14,028 nt of DNA from an uncultured Collinsella sp. (GTDB lineage: Bacteria; Actinomycetota; Coriobacteriia; Coriobacteriales; Coriobacteriaceae), in NCBI GenBank assembly GCA_900547855.1, contig URIK01000035.1:1-14028 (forward strand), read 5' to 3'. The position numbers were made by a program, and so were the translations under genes. Shown here in pieces: positions 1 through 7,306 of this stretch. The stretch's first letter is position 1, and every line of letters starts with the position of its first letter. The notes beneath the pieces are model-generated. The model saw only the letters and a list, made by a program, of their open reading frames with translations. It was not told the DNA's origin and did no database searches.

Positions 1-48
1 CGAGATTCATGAGCGTCTCGTGGGCTCGGAGATGTGTATAAGAGACAG
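1..48. other. Illumina Nextera i7 adapter (sequencing artefact)
   Basis: Not genomic. Bases 30-48 are the Tn5 mosaic end (AGATGTGTATAAGAGACAG), preceded by GTCTCGTGGGCTCGG, an 8-base index TCATGAGC and the end of the P7 tail (CGAGAT). The same 48 bases recur in reverse complement at 13980-14027. Apparent peptides starting MCIRDR or MYKRQ here are adapter translations and should not be annotated. Confidence 0.98.
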
Positions 49-252
49 ACCTACGAGCTTGTGGACCAGATCGCCGTGCCGTTCTCGGGCTATGCGAGCA
101 GTGCGCAGCGCGTCGGCGATTCGAATAGCATGCTCGTGGCATCGGGCATGGCCAAGACTTTTGCCGAGTACGATCGCTATGGACTGCCCATCGCCACCTA
201 CGAGATGGAAGCCGAGAAATACATCTACCGCGTGTACAAGTACGAGCTGTAG
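49..252 (+). CDS. C-terminal fragment of a probable arylsulfotransferase-like (ASST family) protein
   Basis: This is the last 67 codons of a gene whose 5' part lies beyond the contig edge; the first genomic codon is ACC (Thr) at 49 and the stop is TAG at 250-252. The peptide contains a stretch with a bound-backbone look (SNSMLVASGMAKTFAEYDR, then GLPIATYEMEAEKYIYRVYK) and ends in YKYEL. A closing 'EYD-x-x-G-x-x-x-x-x-Y-x-x-E ... YRVYKYEL' pattern resembles the end of the beta-propeller of aryl-sulfate sulfotransferases, which transfer sulfate between phenolic compounds and are found in several gut bacteria. The call rests on this short tail alone; another beta-propeller or PQQ-like protein is possible. 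No catalytic histidine region is present in the fragment. It converges with the DUF389 gene, leaving 69 bp with no convincing terminator. Confidence 0.5.
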   Translation, partial: TYELVDQIAVPFSGYASSAQRVGDSNSMLVASGMAKTFAEYDRYGLPIATYEMEAEKYIYRVYKYEL

Positions 253-321
253 CGCTGCGCTTGGCTGCGTCTGTGCCCCGTGGCTGCGCGCGCTCGCGCC
301 GGGCCCGCCTCGCGTCCCGCA

Positions 322-1461
322 TCACTTCACATCGAACTCAACGCGATCGAGTTCGGGCACGTTGAGGTCGATGAGCTTGCGGGCGACGTGACGGTCGTGT
401 GCCCCAAGCGCCTCGCTTGTCGTCACATGGGCGACAATCTCGCGCTCGACGATGCCCTCCTCGTCGCCTTCGGTGGCCGAGGTCTCGACGGCGACGGTGT
501 AATCCTTAAAGCCTGGCAGCACCGCGGCAAGTTCGCGCGTAGTTTCGGTGACACCGTAGCCGTCCTGCACGCCGGTCTGCGCCGAGCCAATGGACCCCGC
601 CGTCATAACGATGCAGGGGATGGCAAAGATGGCCGTTCCCACGATGATGCGGCGGCGCACTTTGCGTGACAGCTCGTCGACCTCGGTGTCTTCCTCAGCG
701 GTCACAATACCGTCGCCGTTCAGGTCGCGCTTGAGCGGCACGCGCAGAAGAAGCAGCACGGCTTCGGCAGCCAGTGCGATAAAGACCACGTTGATGCCAA
801 ACTCGTAGAGTGCCGAGAGAAACAGCGACCCGCTTGCGATGGCGATGCCATAGCCCGCCGCGCACAGGGGCGGCATGAGCGCGGTCGCCACGGCCACGCC
901 GGCGATGAGCGTGGCGGGTTCCTGGTCGCGCGAGTTGCCCAGGCCACCCGCAAAGCCGCCCGCGAGCGCGACGGCAAGGTCCCAAACAGTCGGTGTCGAA
1001 TTGTCGATGATGGCGGCCGTGGTGGTGCCAAGGGGCGAGAGCTTAAAGTACAACGTGGACGTGACCAGGCAAAAGGCCATCTGTAGAGCCAAGCTCGCGA
1101 CGGCCTCAAGGGTGATCTCGCGGTCGAGCGTTGCAATACCGTATGCCATGGCAAGGACCGAGCCCATAAGCGGGCAGATGAGCATGGCGCCCACGATGGC
1201 AATGTCCGAATCGATATCGAGGCCGATGCTTGCGATGAGCATGGCGATGATGAGGATGCATAGGTGGGAGCCAGTCAGACGCGCCCCGTTTACAAAACGC
1301 TTGCGGATCACGTGATAGGGCGCGCGTCCCTCGCGAATGTTGAACGCGCGCTTTAAAAAGCGACCAGCCTGCTCGGCAGCCTCACTATGGGCAGGGCGGA
1401 TGCCGTGGCGCCGGTGATGGCGTTCGCGTAGTCGCCTGAGCTGTTGTTTGTCGAGTTCCAT
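322..1461 (-). CDS. DUF389 family integral membrane protein with an EF-hand-like loop
   Basis: The protein has 379 residues. I start it at the ATG at 1461 (MELDKQQLRR) because it is preceded by GAGGTGG, while the 42 codons further upstream are Arg/Pro-rich and look non-coding. A basic cytoplasmic N-terminus (about 1-60) is followed by several hydrophobic segments (about 65-240) carrying the family's signature region (IGLDIDSDIAIVGAMLICPL, then MGSVLAMAYG) and a Gly-rich stretch (AGGFAGGLG). After the segment ending LLLLRVPLKR comes D-L-N-G-D-G-I-V-T-A-E-E (residues 246-257), which fits a calcium-binding EF-hand loop. One more membrane segment (about 270-290) leads to a C-terminal hydrophilic domain of about 85 residues ending VEFDVK. 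DUF389 proteins have no settled function; transport is often presumed. Family assignment is confident, function unknown. Confidence 0.85.
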   Translation of the reverse strand: MELDKQQLRRLRERHHRRHGIRPAHSEAAEQAGRFLKRAFNIREGRAPYHVIRKRFVNGARLTGSHLCILIIAMLIASIGLDIDSDIAIVGAMLICPLMGSVLAMAYGIATLDREITLEAVASLALQMAFCLVTSTLYFKLSPLGTTTAAIIDNSTPTVWDLAVALAGGFAGGLGNSRDQEPATLIAGVAVATALMPPLCAAGYGIAIASGSLFLSALYEFGINVVFIALAAEAVLLLLRVPLKRDLNGDGIVTAEEDTEVDELSRKVRRRIIVGTAIFAIPCIVMTAGSIGSAQTGVQDGYGVTETTRELAAVLPGFKDYTVAVETSATEGDEEGIVEREIVAHVTTSEALGAHDRHVARKLIDLNVPELDRVEFDVK

Positions 1462-1621
1462 GTCCACCTCGTTCCAGCGCGGTCCGCGCAACGCGCCCGT
1501 TGTCCTAACTCTACACCGTGGCGGGCGGGGTGTCTGTTGGATGCGGAATCCGATAGGGCGGATGACGCGGGAGCAAATGCAAATCACAGGCTCAATTCCA
1601 TCCCGCGAAAATATGATGCGC

Positions 1622-1727
1622 CAGCTCCTACATATGTGACGAAATTGTGAAGCACGAGAGCGCGAATTTCAAAAAATCCGCTGGTGACCAATGTTGCGCA
1701 ACAGAATTCAAAATTCAGCTCCTACAT
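1622..1727 (+). repeat. 12-bp direct repeat upstream of the surface-protein gene
   Basis: CAGCTCCTACAT occurs at 1622-1633 and again at 1716-1727, 94 bp apart (start to start), both inside the non-coding leader region of the surface-protein gene. An exact 12-base match within about 300 bp is unlikely by chance. It could be a pair of regulator sites, duplicated promoter boxes, or the trace of a small duplication; the sequence does not decide between these. Confidence 0.6.
1692..1703. promoter_or_regulatory. Candidate operator palindrome
   Basis: TGTTGCGCAACA is a perfect 12-bp palindrome located 65 bp before the surface-protein start and just before the second copy of the direct repeat. Its symmetry and position fit a dimeric repressor site, but no regulator gene is nearby and no family can be named. 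Confidence 0.35.
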
Positions 1728-1768
1728 TTAGAGGCGTATGGATACATCCGTGTCAAAGGGAGAAAGCC

Positions 1769-4700
1769 ATGGCAAACTACAGTCCACAACACTTTGAGCC
1801 TCGGGCCAAGACTGTCAACGTCAAGGGCGTTGCTAACCGCGCCGTCGCAACCGTTTTGACGGCGGGCCTCATCGCTCAGCCGCTCATGTCGCCGCTGGCG
1901 GCAATCGCCGCACCGTCAACCGGTAACGGCGATTCTGTTCAGGGGGGGGGTAGTTCTGTAGAGAATACCGTTACCGCCGGTAACCAAGCGGTCGTAAAGA
2001 CGGCTGCCCAGCTGGCCGAGGAGTCGGCAAAGCAGCTCAAGGACGCTCAGGCCGCCTACGATGCCGCCCAGAAGAAGGCCGACGCGGCGGGCCAGTCTCA
2101 AAAGCAGGCGCAGCAGCAAAAGAATCAGGCCTCGCAGGCCGTGACCGATAACGCCGCCGAGCAGAACGAGGCCGAGGTAGCCGCGCTTCAGGAGAAGATT
2201 GACGAGCTTAAAGCGGCCGTCGAAAAGACCGAGCAGCAGCAGAAGAAGCTGGGCGACCTGAACGATCAGCTCGAACAGGCCAACAAGAGTGTCGAGGATA
2301 AGACCCAGGCGCTCAAGGACGCCAAGGCAAAGCAGGATGAGGCCAAGAAGGCCCTCGATGATGCCCAGGCCAAGCTCGAGGCCATGGGTATGGACGAGTA
2401 CGAGGCCGCCAAGAAGGCCGTCGAGGACGCGCAGGCAAAGCTCGATGACGCCAATAAGGCCGTTACTACTGCACAGGACAATCTGGACCAGGCCAAGGCT
2501 GCCGAGGCCAGCGCCCAGCAGGAAAAGCAGAATACCGAGGCAGCTTTGACGACTGCCCAGGCCAAGAAGCAGGAGACTGCCGCTGCTCTCGCAGTCGCAA
2601 CCACCGCGCGCGATAACGCCCAGCAGAAGTTCAACCAGGCGCAGGCCGCGCTCGATACTGCCGTCTCGGGTACGGGTGTTGACCTGAGTGCGCTTGAGGC
2701 CGCCAAGAAAGCTGCTGCTGGTGAGCTCAAGACCGCGCAGGCGGAGCTCAATGCCGCGACGGATGCCGACGCCACCGCACAGACAAATCTGCAGGCCGCC
2801 CAGGCTGCCGTCGCTGCCGCGCAGGAGAAGGCCAACGCCGCCAACGCTGCTGTAGCATCTGCCCAGTCTGCATACGATGCGGCAAACAAGGAGTACAAGG
2901 ACGCGGCCAGTAAGCGTGACGCCGCGAAGACGGCATACGAGCAGGCCCAGCAGACCGAGGCCGACAAGAAGACCGCGTACGATAAGCTTGTCGAAGTTCG
3001 CAAGCAGAAGCGCAGTGAGTGGGAGGCAGCCTGCGCTGCTTCGAACGCCGCGGAAAAGGCTTATGACGCTGCTAATGTCCAGGTTGAGGCTCTTGAGCAG
3101 CAGATTGCTGACCTCAAGTCCAACATGACCGTTGACCAGGAAGTCATCAATAAGGGCATGCTCGGCTTTATGGCCTACATCAGCAACAGCAGCGATTTCA
3201 CGGCTATGCAGAAATCGAACGCCAAGGACGCAATGGCTACACTCACCGGCGCTGACGACAAAGCCGAGTGGTATGACGATTACGTCGATCAGGACATGTC
3301 TCGCGACACCAATCCGCTTTCCTTGGAACAGCTGCGCAACGCCCTGACATATCTCGACACCCAGAACAACCTCCGCAAGGCGAACGGTCAGTCGGCGCTC
3401 AGCGTCAGCCTCCGCATGACCGCAGCAGCTGCACTCAACGCCTCATATTCATCGAATATTTGGGATCACTCGAACTGTTACTTCGATAATGCTGAGAATC
3501 TCGCAGGTGGTGGCGGTGCATATACCGGTGGTGAGACCGAGGATACCCTGGGCTGGCCCTACACCGGTCTCTACACTCAGGAGAAGGTTAATTACGAGAA
3601 TTGGATTAAAAAGTACGGTGTGGATAGCGAGGCCGGCAAAGATCTCATGGCTCATCGCTATGATTCGTACTATATCTACCAAAACTATTACGATGTGTAC
3701 CACGGTACAAAAGATAAGAATGGCAATCAAAGAGGAGACGCCTGCGGGCACTATCTCAACATTATCGATTCCGCTACGGTGGCTATCGGCATCGCGACCG
3801 GTAGCGGTAAGAACACCGATTCCGAGGTAACCATATTCGATTACAGCGCTGATGACACTCAGGCTGATTTCACTGTTTCCGAGTTCAAGAAGCTCGTCAA
3901 CGACTACATCGATTCTGCCTATAACGCTGGCGGCACGCAGGCGCAGAAGGCGCAACTCAAGGAGCTCCAGAGCAAGCTCGCCGAGGCGCAGAAGACGCTG
4001 GGCACGGCCGATACGGCATATCTCGCTGCTCTCAATAATCAGAAAGGCGCACAAGACGCCTATACCGCAGCCGACACGAACGTGAACACCGCCAAGGGCG
4101 AGTACGAGAAGGCTAAGTCCGGCACCGCCGCCGCGAAGACGGCATACAACGCCGCGAAGGACGCGCTCGGCGGAATCGACATCGAGTCCCTCAAGCAGAA
4201 CCTCGATACCGCCAAGGGCGAGACTGCCACTGCCCAGGCAGCTCTCGATAAGGCAAACGCCACGCTTGCTGACAGCAAGACGAAGGCAGCCGAGGCCGCT
4301 GCTCACAAGGCGAAGGCTCGCAGCGCCCGCGATGCCGCCAAGGCAAAGTCCGAACAGGCCAACGAGGCGTATGGCAACGCTACCGCTTCGGTCAAGGACC
4401 TTGCCGCCAAGCGCGATGCCGCCCAGGCGGACCTTGCGAATAAGCAGGGCTCGCTTGGCGAGGCAAAGAAGGCCGACGATGCCGCCCAGGCTGGTGTAGA
4501 CAAGGCCCAGGCTGCAGATGTCCAGGCCGCGACCGCTCTTTCGGACGCCAAGCAGGCAGTTGCCGCCAAGACGCAGGCCCTGTCCGACGCACAGGCGAAG
4601 GTCAAGGCTGCCGAGGGCGAGCTGGCCGGTGCAAACAAGGCCTTCGAGCGCTTCGCCGGCGCTCAGAAGGCGGTCGACGACGCCAAGACCGCCTATGACG

Positions 4701-5278
4701 CTGCCGTGGCCAGTGTCGCCGATGCCCAGAAGCAGCTCGAGGCCGCCAACGAAGCCGTCGTCGATGCGAACCTCGATATCGTCAAGGCCAAGGCTGAGCT
4801 TGCCAACGACGAGGCACTCAAGGCCGATCTTGAGGCCGTCGACCACAAGGCATCCCTTGCCGCGGGCACGACGGGCAACGAGAAGCTGGTCAAGCTGAAC
4901 GCTGCCTACGCTCGCTATAAGGCCGCCGTCGATGCCGCAGCTGGCCTCAAGGCTGCTCTGAGCGATACCGATGCCAAGCTGTCCGATGCCAACGACGCCT
5001 ATGCCGCCGCGCTTGCCGAGCTTGGCGATGCCAAGGATGCCCTGGCTGCCGCGCAGGCCGAGTACGACAAGTATCATCCCAAGGCTGAGCCGCAGGCCAA
5101 GGCTCAGGTTGCGCAGGCTGCTGCAAAGGCTCCTGTCGCCAAGAAGAAGGCAACGTCGGCCGCGCTCGCCCAGACTGGCGACAATTCCGCTCTTGCGGGC
5201 GAGGTGTTCGTCATCGGCGGTATCACCCTCGTGGCCGCTGGTGTGACGCTGAGCGATCGTCGTCGCAAGCAGATGTAG
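1769..5278 (+). CDS. Large coiled-coil surface protein with central CAP/SCP domain and LAQTG cell-wall anchor
   Basis: The protein has 1169 residues. The ATG at 1769 is chosen because AAAGGGAG sits 6 bases upstream and a signal peptide follows directly; an in-frame ATG at 1691 would add 26 unlikely residues. Layout: signal peptide about 1-48 (hydrophobic core then PLAAIAA); a short Gly/Ser linker containing G59-G61 encoded in a nine-G run; alanine-rich coiled coil about 76-453 (many A-x-x-A-Y-D-A-A and K-x-A-x-x-A-L-D-x-A units); globular region about 455-700; second alanine-rich coiled coil about 720-1101; a Pro/Ala/Lys linker; then L1133-A-Q-T-G1137, a membrane segment about 1145-1161 and RRRK. 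The globular part resembles a CAP domain: SLRMTAAAALNASY, then W-D-H567, AENLAGGG (E576) and C-G-H662-Y-L-N. LAxTG signals are used by class E sortases of actinobacteria. Likely displayed on the cell wall; a role in adhesion or host interaction is inference. Confidence 0.88.
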   Translation: MANYSPQHFEPRAKTVNVKGVANRAVATVLTAGLIAQPLMSPLAAIAAPSTGNGDSVQGGGSSVENTVTAGNQAVVKTAAQLAEESAKQLKDAQAAYDAAQKKADAAGQSQKQAQQQKNQASQAVTDNAAEQNEAEVAALQEKIDELKAAVEKTEQQQKKLGDLNDQLEQANKSVEDKTQALKDAKAKQDEAKKALDDAQAKLEAMGMDEYEAAKKAVEDAQAKLDDANKAVTTAQDNLDQAKAAEASAQQEKQNTEAALTTAQAKKQETAAALAVATTARDNAQQKFNQAQAALDTAVSGTGVDLSALEAAKKAAAGELKTAQAELNAATDADATAQTNLQAAQAAVAAAQEKANAANAAVASAQSAYDAANKEYKDAASKRDAAKTAYEQAQQTEADKKTAYDKLVEVRKQKRSEWEAACAASNAAEKAYDAANVQVEALEQQIADLKSNMTVDQEVINKGMLGFMAYISNSSDFTAMQKSNAKDAMATLTGADDKAEWYDDYVDQDMSRDTNPLSLEQLRNALTYLDTQNNLRKANGQSALSVSLRMTAAAALNASYSSNIWDHSNCYFDNAENLAGGGGAYTGGETEDTLGWPYTGLYTQEKVNYENWIKKYGVDSEAGKDLMAHRYDSYYIYQNYYDVYHGTKDKNGNQRGDACGHYLNIIDSATVAIGIATGSGKNTDSEVTIFDYSADDTQADFTVSEFKKLVNDYIDSAYNAGGTQAQKAQLKELQSKLAEAQKTLGTADTAYLAALNNQKGAQDAYTAADTNVNTAKGEYEKAKSGTAAAKTAYNAAKDALGGIDIESLKQNLDTAKGETATAQAALDKANATLADSKTKAAEAAAHKAKARSARDAAKAKSEQANEAYGNATASVKDLAAKRDAAQADLANKQGSLGEAKKADDAAQAGVDKAQAADVQAATALSDAKQAVAAKTQALSDAQAKVKAAEGELAGANKAFERFAGAQKAVDDAKTAYDAAVASVADAQKQLEAANEAVVDANLDIVKAKAELANDEALKADLEAVDHKASLAAGTTGNEKLVKLNAAYARYKAAVDAAAGLKAALSDTDAKLSDANDAYAAALAELGDAKDALAAAQAEYDKYHPKAEPQAKAQVAQAAAKAPVAKKKATSAALAQTGDNSALAGEVFVIGGITLVAAGVTLSDRRRKQM
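1921..1976. repeat. 9-bp inverted repeat flanking the G run
   Basis: CGGTAACGG at 1921-1929 is the exact reverse complement of CCGTTACCG at 1968-1976, so the nine-G run lies in the 38-nt loop of a possible hairpin. A further GGTAACC follows at 1979-1985. The stem is short and lies in coding sequence, so it may be coincidental, though a hairpin could aggravate slippage at the G run. Confidence 0.4.
1942..1950 (+). repeat. Nine-G homopolymer in coding sequence, candidate phase-variation tract
   Basis: Nine consecutive G lie ten codons after the predicted signal-peptide cleavage site and encode the end of Q58 plus G59-G61. With ten G the reading becomes CAG GGG GGG GGG TAG; with eight it becomes CAG GGG GGG GTA GTT CTG TAG. 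Either change by one base therefore ends the protein at about 61-63 residues, before any mature domain. No other mononucleotide run this long was noticed in the window. Confidence 0.7.
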
Positions 5279-5345
5279 CGTTTCGAGCGTAGTTTCTGCA
5301 ACGAACTTCAATTCATAACGGGACCGTCTCGTTAGCCAAACGATA

Positions 5346-5390
5346 AGGCCGGCGCGCTGTCATACGCAGCGCGCTGGCCTATCTTTGTTT
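5346..5390 (+). terminator. Rho-independent terminator of the surface-protein gene
   Basis: A 14-bp stem (5346-5359 with 5367-5380, one G-U wobble) closes a 7-base loop and is followed on the plus strand by ATCTTTGTTT. It lies 67 bp after the stop codon. Confidence 0.8.
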
Positions 5391-5397
5391 CGATATC

Positions 5398-5437
5398 AAA
5401 AAGCCCGGTCGGTAGCCGCGAAAGCTACCGACCGGGC
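5398..5437 (-). terminator. Rho-independent terminator of the OPT transporter gene
   Basis: GCCCGGTCGGTAGC (5403-5416) pairs perfectly with GCTACCGACCGGGC (5424-5437) around a 7-base loop. On the minus strand the stem is followed by five T (AAAAA at 5398-5402), so it mainly serves the leftward transporter gene, 41 bp after its stop. It may also back up the rightward terminator next to it. Confidence 0.85.
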
Positions 5438-5478
5438 AAATCGTAGGCAATATGGTTGCTGTCGAGCAGCTGCTCGAC

Positions 5479-7182
5479 TTAGCCCAGCAGGCTCAGACCC
5501 ACGGAGACAAACGCCAGGATAACGCCGACGATGGACTCGCCGCCGAGCAGGCCGCTGGCGACAACCAGGCCCTGTTCCTGGAAGGCGGCGTCCTTGGCAG
5601 CCCTCTCCTCGTCAGAAAGACCAGCGGTGGCGTCGCGGTGGGCGGACCACTTGTCGTAGGCGAGCTTGACGCAGGAGCCCAGGAATGCCGTGAGTGACAT
5701 GTAGAACGGCAGGTACACGCCCAGGCCGATCATCATGGCCGGAATGCCGAGCCAGTACATGACGATGCCGGCGATAAAGCCGCCAACGAACCACGGCACG
5801 CTCGGGATGCCCGAGACCATGGTGGCGACGACGCTTGCCTGCGCGGCAACAAAGCTCTTGTCGGGGCCAAAGGCGTCCGGGCCATAGGCGGTGACGAGCG
5901 CGACCATGACGGCTGCGGCGACCAGGGCGCCCACGATGCCGCCGATGGCTTGGCCGATCCACTGCGCACGCGGGTTGGTGCCCAGCACGGCGCCGGCCTT
6001 AAAGTCGTTCATGACGTCGCCCGCAAGGCCGCACGCCACGGCTACGATGCCGGCGATAAAGAACAGCTTGACCTGAGCGATCTGTGCAAAGGCAGCCACG
6101 ATGAGCATAACGATGAGGCCAAAGATCTCCATGGGGTCGATGCCCGTCTGGCCGCAGCTCTGTGCGCTCATGATGGTGGTGACAAAGGTGAACAGCGTCA
6201 CGATGACGGCCGGAACGGGGCCAAGGTCAAGCACGATGGCGATGATCACGGCGATGGCGGCAGCGCCCAGGCCGATGATGCCGGCGTCGAGCTTAAGGGA
6301 GCCCGAGATGAGCGACTGCTCGTCGGTGTCGGTGGAGCTGTCGGCGGCGAGGCCGCGGACGATACCGGCGACCTGCGGCAAGATGTCCTTGAGGACGACG
6401 GCGACGCCAAAGCCCATCATGAGGCCCATGCCCAGGGACTTGACGATGCCCTGCGCAGTCACAACGTCGAACAGACCGGCAGCGGTGCCACCCACGATGA
6501 TGCCAAAGTTGCCCAGCAGCGCGCCGGCAAACCAGAACGCGACGGGGGCGAAGCCCACCAAAAAGCCGATGGACAGCAACATGGGCGAGTTGTAGATGGC
6601 GAAGGTCACGCCGGGGATATTGAGCGTGCACAGCATGCTGGGCACCACGCCCAGAGCGTCGCGAAGCACGCTGTAGATGCCTGCGATGGCCATGGAGCCA
6701 AAGAGCTGCTTGCCGGTCTTGCCGCCGGCCTCGGTAGCACGCAGGGTCTGAGCTGCGGCATTGCCGGTAGGGAACTCCAGCGCGGCGTCCACGATAAAGT
6801 GGCGGTGGATGAGTGCCGTCGCCAGAAGGCCCAAAATGGTGCCGGCGAGCGCCACGATAAACATGTCGAGCCAGCTGATCTGGTCGGCATAGCCCAGCAT
6901 CCAGGCGCCCGGGATGGTAAACGCCAGACCGCCGGCGACCATGGCGCCTGCGGACATGATGGTGTGGGTGACGTTGGCCTCGTTGAGGCTGGCGTTGCCC
7001 ATGAGCTTAAGGAAGAACAGCGAAATGACGGCAGCGAAGACGATCGGCCAGGGGAGAGCGCCCATCTTGAGGGCGGTGTAGGCCGAGCTTGCCGTGATGA
7101 TCACGCAGCCAAGGACGCCGATGACGACACCGCGCAGCGTGAGTTGCCCGCGCATCGAGGCGCGGTTCGAGGGATTGCTCAT
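5479..7182 (-). CDS. OPT family oligopeptide/metal-chelate transporter
   Basis: The protein has 567 residues, almost all in hydrophobic membrane segments. Family features visible in order: an N-terminal LTLRGVVIGVLGCVIITASS then AYTALKMG; EFPTGNAAAQTLRA at about 136-149; repeated Gly-rich helices such as GALLGNFGIIVGG; and FKAGAVLGTNPRAQWIGQ followed by a GGIVGALV helix in the second half. OPT proteins are secondary importers of small peptides or metal-peptide/siderophore complexes in the cytoplasmic membrane; the bacterial branch usually has about 550-650 residues, so this is full length. The substrate cannot be read from the sequence. The ATG at 7182 is supported by AAAGGAG six to seven bases upstream. 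The gene stands alone on the minus strand, with its own terminator, and is divergent from the pantothenate kinase gene with 192 bp between the two starts. Confidence 0.9.
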   Translation of the reverse strand: MSNPSNRASMRGQLTLRGVVIGVLGCVIITASSAYTALKMGALPWPIVFAAVISLFFLKLMGNASLNEANVTHTIMSAGAMVAGGLAFTIPGAWMLGYADQISWLDMFIVALAGTILGLLATALIHRHFIVDAALEFPTGNAAAQTLRATEAGGKTGKQLFGSMAIAGIYSVLRDALGVVPSMLCTLNIPGVTFAIYNSPMLLSIGFLVGFAPVAFWFAGALLGNFGIIVGGTAAGLFDVVTAQGIVKSLGMGLMMGFGVAVVLKDILPQVAGIVRGLAADSSTDTDEQSLISGSLKLDAGIIGLGAAAIAVIIAIVLDLGPVPAVIVTLFTFVTTIMSAQSCGQTGIDPMEIFGLIVMLIVAAFAQIAQVKLFFIAGIVAVACGLAGDVMNDFKAGAVLGTNPRAQWIGQAIGGIVGALVAAAVMVALVTAYGPDAFGPDKSFVAAQASVVATMVSGIPSVPWFVGGFIAGIVMYWLGIPAMMIGLGVYLPFYMSLTAFLGSCVKLAYDKWSAHRDATAGLSDEERAAKDAAFQEQGLVVASGLLGGESIVGVILAFVSVGLSLLG

Positions 7183-7218
7183 ATAGAACTCCTTTGCGTA
7201 TATCCGCTTCCCCCGGGA

Positions 7219-7239
7219 GCGCCGCTACGGATACGGCGC
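7219..7239 (-). other. Short hairpin in the leader of the OPT gene
   Basis: GCGCCG (7219-7224) and CGGCGC (7234-7239) can pair around a 9-base loop, 37 bp upstream of the transporter start. A TATACT box on the minus strand (7293-7298) could start a transcript containing it. There is no T run, and no known riboswitch fold was recognised. Confidence 0.3.
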
Positions 7240-7306
7240 GGGAAGTCGGGTTACCAAGGGCCGCCGCGTGAGCTCGCGCACGACCGCGCACCAGTATAGC
7301 CGCAAG

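Larger units (their letters stand above)
1462..1768. other. Divergent intergenic region with repeats
   Basis: This 307-bp gap separates the DUF389 gene (leftward) from the surface-protein gene (rightward) and must hold the promoters of both. The half nearest the surface protein (about 1605-1745) is clearly richer in A/T than the genes around it. It contains the 12-bp direct repeat and the 12-bp palindrome listed separately. Both copies of the repeat include TACAT(A/T), which loosely resembles a -10 element, but I found no convincing -35 partner. I see no small gene, tRNA or riboswitch fold here. Confidence 0.6.

Noticed and set aside
253..321. GC-rich hairpin potential between the ASST-like tail and the DUF389 gene as a terminator
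   Set aside because: Short imperfect stems without a T run on either strand.
20..391. Open frame beginning MGSEMCIRDR
   Set aside because: It begins inside the adapter and then runs out of frame through the ASST-like tail.
1691..1768. 26-codon N-terminal extension of the surface protein from an upstream ATG
   Set aside because: No ribosome binding site; it runs through the palindrome and direct repeat, and would place charged residues ahead of an already complete signal peptide.
2266..3003. 245-codon minus-strand frame rich in Ser/Ala/Cys
   Set aside because: Complement of the first coiled-coil region; low-complexity shadow with no ribosome binding site or recognisable domain.
1769..5278. 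Alanine-rich repeats of the surface gene as a CRISPR or tandem DNA repeat
   Set aside because: The repetition is in the protein heptads; the DNA units vary in sequence and spacing with no constant repeat or spacers.
3449..5311. 620-codon open frame on the minus strand opposite the surface-protein gene
   Set aside because: It lies antisense to an alanine-rich, strongly biased gene; the composition (Leu/Gly/Ile-rich, no domains) is what the complement of such repeats produces, and it has no convincing start site.
5950..7299. 449-codon plus-strand frame opposite the OPT gene
   Set aside because: Gly/Asp/His-rich shadow of a GC-rich membrane-protein gene; the minus-strand reading has a ribosome binding site, terminator and clear family match.
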